DNA from: Pseudomonas sp. ANT_H12B
Lineage (GTDB): Bacteria; Pseudomonadota; Gammaproteobacteria; Pseudomonadales; Pseudomonadaceae
DNA length: 64,000 nucleotides
NCBI RefSeq assembly: GCF_008369325.1
Contig: NZ_VOBI01000004.1
Span: forward strand, 1 to 64,000
Reading direction: 5' to 3'
Part shown: positions 26,817 to 35,527 of the stretch, one piece after another
How the letters are laid out: the number at the start of each line of letters is the position of its first letter
How positions within the stretch are numbered: the stretch's first letter is position 1
The notes under the pieces: generated by a model
What the model saw: only the letters and a program-made list of their open reading frames with translations
Database searches by the model: none
Told to the model about the DNA's origin: nothing
Translations under genes and position numbers: made by a program

Positions 26817-27440
26817 TTATTGCAGCGGCGAAAAGCTCGCCGGCAGGTAGATCGTCGAATGCATGTCGCGCAGTTGCGGGCCCGAGTTTTCCGGCGGCCA
26901 GACGCCGTCCTGCACGGCGCGGGTGCGCACGTCCAAGCGTTGTTCGAGCGAGGCGTAGGGCCAGATGTGCAGGTAACGCGGCAACTGACCGTCGGTGGCG
27001 TAGAAAGCCGCATACACCGGGGAGTATTGCGCGCCGGTTCTTGGCCCTACGGCTTTTTTCCAGCCCTTGAGCGTGGGTGCCAGCCCCGATGACACCAGGT
27101 CGTAGACGCGAAGTTCGTAGAACGGCCCGTATCGCCCGGCAGGTAGCGGCTGGATAAAGGGAAACAGCGTGTAGTTTTCCACACGCATGTCCGTCAGATA
27201 CGCCTCGATGCCAAACGCATCGGCACTCGACAGATAACGTTCGCGCTCAATCTGGCGAGATGCCTCGTCGGCAAAACCGCGCAACACCGCGATCTGGTTC
27301 AGCGGGCCGATCTCCGACGCCCAGCAACCCATCAATTTCACGCAGGCGTCATCTGTGGCCAGGCGCTGCTCCAGACAATCCATGGCGGTGGCGACAGTGC
27401 GCACACGCACGGTGAACGTGATCAATTCGTACAGCTTCAT
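26817..27440 (-). CDS. NIPSNAP-family protein
   Basis: A 207-residue protein with two ferredoxin-like NIPSNAP repeats: MKLYELITFTVRVRTV at the start and FYELRVYDLVSSGLAPTLKGW in the second half, the latter followed by WPYASLEQR. NIPSNAP proteins are small alpha-beta dimers of uncertain function, often encoded beside catabolic oxidoreductases. GAGGTT stands 6 bases before the ATG. It is probably the last gene of the group running 32.5 to 26.8 kb on the minus strand, after a 133-base gap. Confidence 0.82.
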   Translation of the reverse strand: MKLYELITFTVRVRTVATAMDCLEQRLATDDACVKLMGCWASEIGPLNQIAVLRGFADEASRQIERERYLSSADAFGIEAYLTDMRVENYTLFPFIQPLPAGRYGPFYELRVYDLVSSGLAPTLKGWKKAVGPRTGAQYSPVYAAFYATDGQLPRYLHIWPYASLEQRLDVRTRAVQDGVWPPENSGPQLRDMHSTIYLPASFSPLQ

Positions 27441-27573
27441 GACAACCTCGATTCAGGACCAGACAAGTGCGTGGATGACTTTCATCCACGACAAAGAACC
27501 GGCGCAGCCGTTGCAGCGCGCCGGTCATGTAACCAGGCCGTGAAGCTGTCGCTATCACACGTCAGCTCCACGC

Positions 27574-28572
27574 TCAGGACGTTGCCACGCCACCGTTAAA
27601 AACCGGCGATAACCCCATCAACTCGAGCTTGCGGGTGAACTCACCCAGCCTTTGCAGTTTGTAGGCCTCCAGGTCAACGTCCTGGTAATCATAAAATCCC
27701 TGACCTTCGCGCAGTCCGTTGCGCCCCTGGGCCATATTCTCGGCAATGACCTTGGGCGGCAGGAAGCGTGGATCGATGGCTTCAGCCAGGTAATGCGAGG
27801 CATAAAACAGAATGTCGCCGCCGCCCCAGTCGATAAACTCGAGCATTCCCAGCACGGAGAAACGTAGACCGAAACCGACGCGAATTGCGGTGTCGATATC
27901 CTCGGCGCTGGCCACCCCCTCCTCGACCATTCGTGCCGCTTCATTCATCGCCAGCGCCTGGATTCTTGGCACGATGTAACCGGCTGCCGGGGAGCATTGC
28001 ACGGGCACTTTGCCGATTCGCTTGAGCAATGCCATCAGGCGTTGCACCACCTGCGGGCAGGTGTCTTCGCTGCGGCTGACTTCGACCAGCGGCATCAGGA
28101 ACGCCGGGTTCAGCCAATGGGCATTGACGAAGCGTTGCGGGTGCGTGACCAACGCCGCCAACTGCGTCACCAGGAAGGTCGACGTGGTCGATGCAATCAC
28201 CGTTTCATCGGCGCACACCGCACTCAGCCAGGCGAAAGTCTGGGCCTTGAGCTCAAGCACTTCAGGCACCGCTTCAAACACGACGGCGGCGCTTTGCAAA
28301 TCGCCGCCGCTGCCCTCGCGGTCACTCAGGTGTAAATGACTCATCGCGTGCTCGGCTTGCGCCGGTTCGAGTGATCCCAAGCGCACAAGTGTCGCCAGTT
28401 CGCCTTGCAAATGGCCCTCGATCTGTCGGAAGTAGCGGTCCTGCGTCGTCTCATCGCGTTGCTTGATATCGATCAGGGTCACCGGCAATCCGGCGAACAT
28501 GAACGCCAGGGCAATGCCCTCGCCCATACGCCCGGCGCCGACGATGCAGATACGCTGCAGATCGGCGCTCAT
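27574..28572 (-). CDS. 3-hydroxyacyl-CoA dehydrogenase-like NAD-dependent dehydrogenase
   Basis: A 332-residue protein with a Rossmann motif ICIVGAGRMGEGIA at the N-terminus, the NAHWLNPAFLMPLVEV segment holding the catalytic His, and a helical C-terminal dimerisation domain (AAGYIVPRIQALAMNEA, NGLREGQGFYDY). Family members oxidise 3-hydroxyacyl-CoA, carnitine or L-gulonate, so the substrate is open. ATG 28572 overlaps the stop of the opine-dehydrogenase-like gene (ATGA), making it the better start than 28596. Confidence 0.85.
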   Translation of the reverse strand: MSADLQRICIVGAGRMGEGIALAFMFAGLPVTLIDIKQRDETTQDRYFRQIEGHLQGELATLVRLGSLEPAQAEHAMSHLHLSDREGSGGDLQSAAVVFEAVPEVLELKAQTFAWLSAVCADETVIASTTSTFLVTQLAALVTHPQRFVNAHWLNPAFLMPLVEVSRSEDTCPQVVQRLMALLKRIGKVPVQCSPAAGYIVPRIQALAMNEAARMVEEGVASAEDIDTAIRVGFGLRFSVLGMLEFIDWGGGDILFYASHYLAEAIDPRFLPPKVIAENMAQGRNGLREGQGFYDYQDVDLEAYKLQRLGEFTRKLELMGLSPVFNGGVATS

Positions 28573-29675
28573 GCCTGCAATCCCTGGTTCAGGCACTGCG
28601 CCATTTCGCTGCGACTCAGTTGATCCAGCCCGAGGTTTTCCAACGTCCGACCCTGGGCATACAGGTCAATGCCACTGACCACCGTGGCCAGGCTCAACAA
28701 GCCTTGCGCAACCGGCGTCGGCACGCCGGCCCAGCGCCCGACCGACACCAGAAACGACAAGCCCAGTCGTGTGTCTTCGAGCATGTAGCGGTGCTTTTGC
28801 AGGTCAATGTCTTCACGCCAGTCGCCGCTGTCGGTCAGTTTGCCGTGGGCGCCGCGACCATACATCCACTCATCGCCGTCGCTGGCGTAGTGATCGGCCA
28901 GAGGGAAATGCGGCGCGCCATAGCCCAGCGCTTCACGAATGGCGATACGCTCGGCGTCGAGGGCATTGGTCACGCGGCGAATCGAAGGCACCGTGCCTTC
29001 GTTGTGAATGTCCCAGGTGTCGAAATGTTCGAGGGGACCGGCATTCATCAGGATCAGCGGTGGATGAATGATCGGCCCGGCGTTCATCAGTGCGCCACTG
29101 AGGGCATCCTCGATGGGTTCGACGCTGGGGTAAGCCTCGCGCAGTACGGCGAACGCCGACTCGCTCAACCGACTCGGAAAAACCCCGGTCGGCAGACGGG
29201 TCGCATAACCGCTGATCACTACCTGATTGTCGCCATGCTTGCGCGCCAGATAGGGCAAGGTGCCGGTTTCGGCGAACGCCACCTCGCTGCGGTTCCCCTC
29301 CTTCGCCATCGCCTGGGCGAACACCAGGCTGCCGAAGGTACCCGGCGGCAGGAACACCACTTGCCCGTCGCGCAACAGCGGTGCCAGTTCGGTGGCAAGG
29401 GCTTCGTGGGATGTCGACGGCAAGGCAATGACCAACAACTGCGCATCGGCCACCGCCTGTGCCAGGTCCGTCGTCAAGGTCAGCGCATCACCGGGCTGTC
29501 CCAGGCTCAGCTGACGTTCGCCACGAAAGTCGCGCACCACCAGATGACCGAGGCCTTGCAGTTTTTCCAGCGCAGCACTGTCCCGGCGCCACAGACGCAC
29601 TGAATGGCCTTTTTCCGCCAGCTCCATCGCTGCCGCATAGCAACCGTGACCGCCGCCGATAACACTGATATTCAT
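28569..29675 (-). CDS. Octopine/nopaline (opine) dehydrogenase-family oxidoreductase
   Basis: A 368-residue protein: N-terminal NAD(P) domain with ISVIGGGHGCYAA (GxGxxxA variant) and a C-terminal opine-dehydrogenase domain with the conserved Asn/His segment LMNAGPIIHPPLILMNAG and later HNEGTVPSIRRV. Opine dehydrogenases reversibly join or split an amino acid and a 2-oxo acid. Start at 29675 is set by AGGAG 7 bases upstream. Coupled by overlap to the next dehydrogenase. In a rhizosphere bacterium it may open an opine-like or N-carboxyalkyl amino acid. Confidence 0.84.
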   Translation of the reverse strand: MNISVIGGGHGCYAAAMELAEKGHSVRLWRRDSAALEKLQGLGHLVVRDFRGERQLSLGQPGDALTLTTDLAQAVADAQLLVIALPSTSHEALATELAPLLRDGQVVFLPPGTFGSLVFAQAMAKEGNRSEVAFAETGTLPYLARKHGDNQVVISGYATRLPTGVFPSRLSESAFAVLREAYPSVEPIEDALSGALMNAGPIIHPPLILMNAGPLEHFDTWDIHNEGTVPSIRRVTNALDAERIAIREALGYGAPHFPLADHYASDGDEWMYGRGAHGKLTDSGDWREDIDLQKHRYMLEDTRLGLSFLVSVGRWAGVPTPVAQGLLSLATVVSGIDLYAQGRTLENLGLDQLSRSEMAQCLNQGLQA

Positions 29676-29795
29676 GAATGCACTCCTGTAGAAGAGCCTC
29701 GATCCTAGCAACGGCTCCGGCGCCCTACTGCCCGAAACACGCAACTGTCATTCCGATTCTGCAACGCAATAACCTGGTCGTGTGCGGCCACAATC

Positions 29796-29888
29796 CTTGT
29801 GGGACCGAGCCTGCTCGCGAAGGGGCCGGCACATTCAACATTTACATCGCCTGACACTCCGCTTCCGCGAGCGGGCTTGCTCCCACAA
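29796..29888. repeat. REP doublet (inverted pair) of Pseudomonas type
   Basis: Two copies of a REP-like palindromic unit in opposite orientation: TTGTGGGACCGAGCCTGCTC (29798-29817) continuing GCGAAGG, and its counterpart CTTCCGCGAGCGGGCTTGCT (29862-29881) continuing CCCACAA. Each can fold, and the pair forms a REPIN-like doublet in the 217-base gap between the opine-type and FMN-type genes. Such elements are frequent between Pseudomonas genes and mark native chromosomal background. Confidence 0.8.
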
Positions 29889-29892
29889 TGGG

Positions 29893-31074
29893 TCAGGCGT
29901 GTCGACGCGGGAACACGCTGTCGCGGTCAAGATAGTTGAGGTGGGTGCAGCCCATCAGATTCATGGTCCGCGCCAGTTCATCCGTCAGCAGGTCCAGCGC
30001 CCGACCAACACCCGCTTCACCCGCCACCGCCACGCCGTACAGGGTGGACCGGCCCAGCAGCACGGCATCGGCGCCAAGGGCGAGCGCTTTGACGATATCG
30101 CTGCCACGCCGGATCCCGCCATCGAGCAGCAGGCTGAGTTTGCCCTTCGCCTGGGGGGCGATGGCCGCCAGTGCGTCGAGGCTGCCGAGGGCACCGTCCA
30201 ATTGACGGCCGCCGTGGTTGGACACCACCACCCCATCGAGCCCCAAGGCGATGGCACGCGCCACATCCGCCGGATGCAACACGCCCTTGAGCAATAGTCG
30301 CTCGCCCCATTGGTCACGCAAACGCGCCAGCATGTCCCAGTCGAGCAAGGTGTCCATCTGCTTACCGATAAACGCCATCGACCCCAGAGGATTACGCTCG
30401 CTCGGCGGCAAGTAAGGTTCGAGGTTGCCCATGCCGGGCAGACCCGAGGGCCACATCACCTGCTTGAGCCAACGCGGGTGGCGGACCACGTCGAACTTGT
30501 TGCGCCAAGCCAACTGTCGCGGCCTGGCGTAACTGCGCCGGTCCCATTCGCGATTGCCCAGCACCATCGCATCACAGGTCAACACCAGGGTCCGGCAACC
30601 TACGGCGGCGGCCCGTTGCAGCAAGTCGTTTTGCACCCGAGGGTCGCGCATGGCGTACAACTGAAACCACAGTTCGACCCCAGGCGCCGCCGCGACAAGG
30701 TCTTCAAGTGAAGTGTTGGACGCAGTACTCAGGCTGAAGGGCAAGCCACGCGCAGTCGCAGCCCGGGCCAAGTGAATGTCGGCATCGCGGTGCAGCAGGC
30801 CGTTGTAGCCCGTCGGCCCGATCAGCATCGGCATTGGCAGCACCCGGCCGAGCAAGGCACGAGAAGTATCGGGAGCATGGCACGGCACCATGGCCCTGGC
30901 GTGCAGGCCATATGCACTGAACGCGTCGAGATTATCCTTGAGCGTCAGTTCGACCTCCGCACCGCCGCTGAGGTATTCCCAGACGAAGTAAGGCAATCGT
31001 CGCCGGGCCATGTCGGCCAGTTCGGCAATGCTGTGAACACGATTCAAGTCGGAGCCGGTATAGAAACGGCGCAT
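29893..31074 (-). CDS. FMN-dependent alpha-hydroxy acid dehydrogenase (lactate/mandelate type)
   Basis: A 393-residue member of the FMN_dh family. It starts in the usual way with a short helix then YLSGGAEVELTLKDN, carries the FMN and substrate-binding elements SLSTASNTSLED and LLKGVLHPADV, and the catalytic His287 in SNHGGRQLD. It oxidises L-lactate, mandelate or another 2-hydroxy acid to the 2-oxo acid. AAGGA precedes the ATG. With the opine-type enzyme next to it, a 2-hydroxy/2-oxo acid could be the shared intermediate. Confidence 0.88.
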   Translation of the reverse strand: MRRFYTGSDLNRVHSIAELADMARRRLPYFVWEYLSGGAEVELTLKDNLDAFSAYGLHARAMVPCHAPDTSRALLGRVLPMPMLIGPTGYNGLLHRDADIHLARAATARGLPFSLSTASNTSLEDLVAAAPGVELWFQLYAMRDPRVQNDLLQRAAAVGCRTLVLTCDAMVLGNREWDRRSYARPRQLAWRNKFDVVRHPRWLKQVMWPSGLPGMGNLEPYLPPSERNPLGSMAFIGKQMDTLLDWDMLARLRDQWGERLLLKGVLHPADVARAIALGLDGVVVSNHGGRQLDGALGSLDALAAIAPQAKGKLSLLLDGGIRRGSDIVKALALGADAVLLGRSTLYGVAVAGEAGVGRALDLLTDELARTMNLMGCTHLNYLDRDSVFPRRHA

Positions 31075-31215
31075 AAGCAGTCCTTGAAGGGTGGGATAAA
31101 AACCGCTGCGAAAAAAAACCCGGGAGGAGCGATCCGGGCGAAGACAAACCAGCGTTAAAAAAGTACACGGATGCGCGGGCAGACCCGGAAGCCGCGAACG
31201 ACTCCCGGGGGGATT

Positions 31216-32493
31216 TCAGAACTTCCAGGTGTAGGTAGTGACCAAGCGGTTTTCCTGATAATCCGCACCCGACGCACTGCCATTGCCAAAGCGCGTCTTG
31301 ACGTCGATGCGACGCCATTCGAAACCGACGTCCTTGAGCGGCCCGCTTTGCACCACATAGCCGAGTACGATGTTGCGTTCACTTTCGACGTTCTGGTCAA
31401 GGGCATTGTTGCCCCGGTCGACACCCGTGCCGCGCATGTAGCGCGTCATCAGTTTCAGCCCCGGCAAACCGATGCCCGCGAAGTTGTAGTCATAACGCAG
31501 TTGCCAGGAGCTTTCGTTCGGTTTGACGAACGCCACCGTCGACCAGTTCACCAGGTAAGGTTGCGGCGCATAGCCGTTGAGCGTCGGGAATGTCGTTTCG
31601 CCGAGCATGCGCTGATAGCCGACACCGAAGGCATGGGCGCCCTTTTTCAGGGTCGTCATGACCCCGTAGGACTTGTTGTCAATGTCGCCGTACAGCGCCT
31701 TGCCGTCTTCGCTGTTATTGAAGTAACGGAGGTCGGTCTTCAAACCGTAACCGGCGCCCAGATCATGGTTGTAGGTCAAGCCCAGATAGTGTTGCTTATA
31801 GATATCTTCCAGCTGACCGAAGAAATACGTACCGGACAAGTTCGGCGTAAACGCATACGTGGCACCACCGAAGTTCAAACCGTCACTGCGGCGTTTAACG
31901 TTGGGACCATTGAACAAGTACATCTTCTCGGTATTGGAAGATTCCCGAGAACTGATTTCGGTAAAACGGCCACCAGTCAGCGTCAGATTAGCCACCTCTT
32001 TGGACTCGAGCTGCACACCGTGGTAAGTGGTGATCAGTTGCCGCGAATCGTCCATGTAAGCCACCGGCAACGTCGGACGAAGTTCACCGATCTTCAGTTC
32101 GGTCTTGTTGTAACGAACTTTCCCGGTGAGCGCTGCACGGCCATAGTCGCGCACTTGCTCACCCTTGCTGGTGTCGTACGGGATGATCGTGTCGGGCCCC
32201 CGGCCACCGCCGCCGTCCAGGCGATAGGCATACTGCGCCGAAAGGTCCAGGCCAAACTGCAGCGTGCCTTCGGTGTAACCCGAGATAGCGCGAAAATCGA
32301 AACCTTGGGTCCAACTGCCGATCCTTGATTGCGGCGCGTCGTGTTGTTTGAAATCGCGGTCGATATAGAAGTTGCGCATCCCCAGACTGACTTGGCTGTC
32401 GTCTACGAAGTCGGCGTGCGCAACCATCGGTGTGAAGATCCCCATCACGGCCGCAGCGGTGACGCCACGGCTTACCCAGCTCTTCTGAAACAT
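31216..32493 (-). CDS. OprD-family outer-membrane porin, paralogue of the 17.4-kb porin
   Basis: A 425-residue OprD porin with a signal peptide (cleavage near AHA-DF), the opening DFVDDSQVSLGMRNFYIDRD and terminal strand TTYTWKF. Inspection shows long identical stretches with the porin at 17442-18698, so the two are recent paralogues. GAAGGAAAG precedes ATG 32493; the TTG three bases earlier is less likely. It heads the minus-strand group with the FMN-type, opine-type, acyl-CoA-type and NIPSNAP genes and may be its specific entry channel. Confidence 0.92.
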   Translation of the reverse strand: MFQKSWVSRGVTAAAVMGIFTPMVAHADFVDDSQVSLGMRNFYIDRDFKQHDAPQSRIGSWTQGFDFRAISGYTEGTLQFGLDLSAQYAYRLDGGGGRGPDTIIPYDTSKGEQVRDYGRAALTGKVRYNKTELKIGELRPTLPVAYMDDSRQLITTYHGVQLESKEVANLTLTGGRFTEISSRESSNTEKMYLFNGPNVKRRSDGLNFGGATYAFTPNLSGTYFFGQLEDIYKQHYLGLTYNHDLGAGYGLKTDLRYFNNSEDGKALYGDIDNKSYGVMTTLKKGAHAFGVGYQRMLGETTFPTLNGYAPQPYLVNWSTVAFVKPNESSWQLRYDYNFAGIGLPGLKLMTRYMRGTGVDRGNNALDQNVESERNIVLGYVVQSGPLKDVGFEWRRIDVKTRFGNGSASGADYQENRLVTTYTWKF

Positions 32494-32722
32494 CAAACTT
32501 TCCTTCTCTTTTTTACATGCACAAAGGCACGACTAGTGGAAGCAGATCAATTCAGCAAAAGTGCAACTTTGGCAGTCAATCCACAGTATTGTTTTTATAA
32601 CCACTTACTGCAAAAAAGTCGTAACACAGCCATTCGCCAAAACAGCGACAACCGCTTTATAGTTATTTTAAACACTCAACGATTACGGAAAGTCTTATCG
32701 TTATCCTCGGGTTGAAACAATA

Positions 32723-33223
32723 TCAGGAAGTTGCTTTTGAGGCATCTCCCAAGCAGTGGTAGGCGCGATTGAAATACACCAGGCCTTCTTGGCTTTCGCC
32801 ATTGCGGATACCCAACACTTCGCAATAGAAAATCGTGTGCGATCCGACTTCATGAGCCTGGGCGATTCGGCAGTCGAAACTCACCAGTGATTCATCGAGC
32901 AGCGGCGCACCGCTTTCCAGAGTGCTCCAGGATGCGCAGGAAAAACGCTGCTCGGTATCGAGGTTACGGTTGGAGAACGCCCCCGATACCTCCTGATGAC
33001 CCGGGGTCAGCACGTTCACGCTCAACACGCCGTTGCTCTTGAAATGCATGTTGGAAAACGACGAGCGATTCATGCACACCAACAGCGTCGGCGGCTGGTC
33101 GGTCACACTGCACACCGCCGAAGCGGTAAAGCCGAAACGCCCCGCGGGGCCATCGGTGGTGATGACCGAGACTGCGCCACCAAGCATTGCCATTGAGTTA
33201 CGAAATCCAGTTGTATCGACCAT
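32723..33223 (-). CDS. iacG: IacG, flavin reductase for the indole-3-acetate monooxygenase
   Basis: A 166-residue flavin reductase (HpaC/ActVB-like split-barrel): FRNSMAMLGGAVSVITTDG, GFTASAVCSVTDQPPTLLVC and FSNMHFKSNGVLSVNVL. It supplies reduced flavin to IacA. GGAGGG 8 bases upstream fixes ATG 33223 and excludes the longer frame. It is the distal gene of a nine-gene minus-strand operon whose order H-A-B-I-C-D-E-F-G equals that of the Pseudomonas putida 1290 iac operon. The 226-base AT-rich gap downstream separates it from the porin. Confidence 0.82.
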   Translation of the reverse strand: MVDTTGFRNSMAMLGGAVSVITTDGPAGRFGFTASAVCSVTDQPPTLLVCMNRSSFSNMHFKSNGVLSVNVLTPGHQEVSGAFSNRNLDTEQRFSCASWSTLESGAPLLDESLVSFDCRIAQAHEVGSHTIFYCEVLGIRNGESQEGLVYFNRAYHCLGDASKATS

Positions 33224-33242
33224 GGTCTTACCCTCCGGTCTA

Positions 33243-34202
33243 TCAAATATCCAGCACCAGTTTCTTGGACTTGGCCCGGGAACAGCACACCAGAATCTGG
33301 TCATTGGCGGACTTTTCGTCATCCGTGAGATAGACGTCGCGATGATCCGGTTCGCCTTCGATAACGTCGCACAAGCACGTGCCGCAAACGCCTTGCTCAC
33401 AGGACACTTCAATCTTGATGCCCACGGCTGTCAGTGCATCGACGATGCTCTGGCCCTCGGCAACCTGCACCGTTTTGCCGCTGCGCTGGGCGACCACTTC
33501 GAAACCGACACCGGAGGCGTCGACTTCGACCTGGAAGTATTCCCGGTGCACATGATCGTCGGCGTACCCCGCTTCCAGGGCCTGGGCAATGACCCAGTCC
33601 ATGAAACCGGCCGGCCCGCAGACATACACGTGTACGCCGGCTTGTGGAGTGCCCAGCACGTTTGGCAGGTCGAGTTTCTGTTCGGCGGCTTCGTCGTCAA
33701 AGTGGGTGTTCAACCGCGACGCAAACGCAGCGTTACCCAGCTCCTCGAGAAAGGCGCTGCGGCTACGCGAACGACCGCAATAATGCAGTTCGAAATCGCT
33801 GTCGCGCGCATTCAGCGCGTAGGCCATGGCGACCATCGGGGTGACGCCGATACCGCCGCCGATCAGGATCGAGCGCTTGGCATCGCTGGCCAGCGGAAAG
33901 TGATTGCGCGGCAGGCTGATCTCGATTTCGCGACCTTCTTGCAGCAGTTCATGCACCGCCACCGAACCGCCCCGCGAGGCCGGATCCTTGAGTACGCCCA
34001 AGCGATAGGCGCCGGCGTTAGCCGGATCACCGCACAGCGAATACTGGCGAACCAGACCGGTCTTGAGGTGGATATCGACATGCGCACCCGCCTCGAAGGC
34101 GGGCAAAGGCTGTCCCGTCGGATCACTCAGATCCAGTACGACAACACCTTCGCCCTGCTCTTCGCGTTTGCGCACGACGACTTTCAATAATTGATCGCTC
34201 AT
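33243..34202 (-). CDS. iacF: IacF, ferredoxin-NAD reductase of the iac oxygenase
   Basis: A 319-residue VanB/phthalate-dioxygenase-reductase protein: flavin motif RQYSLCG (about residue 52), NAD motif IGGGIGVTPMVAMAY, and a C-terminal [2Fe-2S] domain with CEQGVCGTCLCDV. It would feed electrons to the IacC Rieske centre. ATG 34202 is chosen because the family N-terminus begins there. The gap to iacG is 19 bases. Confidence 0.85.
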   Translation of the reverse strand: MSDQLLKVVVRKREEQGEGVVVLDLSDPTGQPLPAFEAGAHVDIHLKTGLVRQYSLCGDPANAGAYRLGVLKDPASRGGSVAVHELLQEGREIEISLPRNHFPLASDAKRSILIGGGIGVTPMVAMAYALNARDSDFELHYCGRSRSRSAFLEELGNAAFASRLNTHFDDEAAEQKLDLPNVLGTPQAGVHVYVCGPAGFMDWVIAQALEAGYADDHVHREYFQVEVDASGVGFEVVAQRSGKTVQVAEGQSIVDALTAVGIKIEVSCEQGVCGTCLCDVIEGEPDHRDVYLTDDEKSANDQILVCCSRAKSKKLVLDI

Positions 34203-34281
34203 ACAGGACCATCCCGATTTCGTTGTAAGGAGGCGCATCTGGGCACCCCCGGCTGCTTTTTCAAACCGTGTAACCGTGGCC

Positions 34282-35022
34282 TCAGCGCATGAAGATCCCG
34301 CCGTTCACGTCCCAGGTCGCCCCGGTGGTGAAGTAGGCATCTTCGCTGGCCAGCTGCACGATCAGCTTGCCGATGAACGCGGCGTTACCCAATTGCTTGA
34401 CCGGGATCGCCTCTATCAGTTTTTCCAGGCGCTCGGGTGGCACGGCGGCGCGCACCGCTGGCGACTCGATAGGGCCCGGTGCGATGGCGTTGACCGTGAC
34501 ACCGGACGCCGCCAGTTCCTTGGCGAAGATCTTGGTCAAGGTGATGATGGCGCCCTTGGACGCGGCGTAATGCGCGCCGGTCGCGGTGCCACCGTTCTGC
34601 CCGGCCAGGGAGGCCATGTTGATGATCCGCCCGTAACCCCGGGCCGCCAGATAGCTGCCGAACACCTGGCAGCCGACAAAGGTGCCGCGCTGGTTGACGC
34701 TCACAACACGGTCGAACTCTTCCGGGCTGATCTGCATCACCGGCGTGGTCATGGTCATCGCGGCGTTATTCACCACCACCTGCAGTCCGCCCCAATGCGC
34801 CACGACGGCCGCCAGAGCGTCTTCGAAATCGGCCTTGCTCGACACGTCGAGCTTGAGCGCCAGAACCCGCTCGCCAGTGGCGTCGAGTTCAGCGGCGGTG
34901 GCCTGTGCCGATTCCAGCGAACGGTCGCTGATCACGACCCGGTAACCGGCGTTCAGCAGTTGTTCGGCGATGCTCTTGCCCAGCCCCTGGGCCGCGCCGG
35001 TGACCAATGCAACCTGTGTCAT
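34282..35022 (-). CDS. iacE: IacE, short-chain dehydrogenase
   Basis: A 246-residue classical SDR with TGAAQGLG (8-15), NNAA (85-88) and catalytic Ser138, Tyr152 and Lys156 (YAASK). In iac pathways IacE acts with IacA on the oxidised indole ring at the oxindole-acetate stage. GAGGAC precedes the ATG. It lies between iacD (10-base gap) and iacF (79-base gap). Confidence 0.84.
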   Translation of the reverse strand: MTQVALVTGAAQGLGKSIAEQLLNAGYRVVISDRSLESAQATAAELDATGERVLALKLDVSSKADFEDALAAVVAHWGGLQVVVNNAAMTMTTPVMQISPEEFDRVVSVNQRGTFVGCQVFGSYLAARGYGRIINMASLAGQNGGTATGAHYAASKGAIITLTKIFAKELAASGVTVNAIAPGPIESPAVRAAVPPERLEKLIEAIPVKQLGNAAFIGKLIVQLASEDAYFTTGATWDVNGGIFMR

Positions 35023-35032
35023 GGCAACGTCC

Positions 35033-35512
35033 TCAGAGGATGTAACCGATACCGGCGAGGGTATCGGTGGAGTTGATCAGTTGAATCAGCTTGCGCTGAA
35101 TCTTGAAACTGTCGTCGCTGCGCACCAGTTCAAACGTGACATCGGCGGTGTACTGCTTGAGCACATCCTTGCGGAATTCGCGCAGGTTCTGCGCACAGCG
35201 CACGGTGACAATCCCGTCTTCATCCGACAGCACGCGAAAGCGCGACTGACTGCGCACGGTGCGCGCCCGCGGGGTGGTCGAAATCGATTCGCCGCTGGTC
35301 AAACGGGTGACACGCAACTGACGCATGTGGTGGTCGTCGTAGGCGTAGTTCAGGGTGTTCTCGAAGTCGGTTTCCAGCGGATCGATCGGGATGATGTAGG
35401 TCGCGTTCTCGGTCCACAGATCGAGCCATTCGACGAAATCGCCGTGGTCGAGCATGTCCGCTTCCTGCCAAATGAAAGCGCTGACTTGGTTGAGCAATTG
35501 CAGGTTGTTCAT
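35033..35512 (-). CDS. iacD: IacD, Rieske oxygenase beta subunit
   Basis: A 159-residue NTF2-fold small subunit: VSAFIWQEADMLDHGDFVEW, ATYIIPIDPLETDF, HHMRQLRVTRLTSG and a C-terminal IQRKLIQLINSTDTL. Partner of IacC. GGAGAA 6 bases upstream selects ATG 35512 over the alternative 35527. Confidence 0.85.
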   Translation of the reverse strand: MNNLQLLNQVSAFIWQEADMLDHGDFVEWLDLWTENATYIIPIDPLETDFENTLNYAYDDHHMRQLRVTRLTSGESISTTPRARTVRSQSRFRVLSDEDGIVTVRCAQNLREFRKDVLKQYTADVTFELVRSDDSFKIQRKLIQLINSTDTLAGIGYIL

Positions 35513-35527
35513 GGTGTTCTCCGTCAC

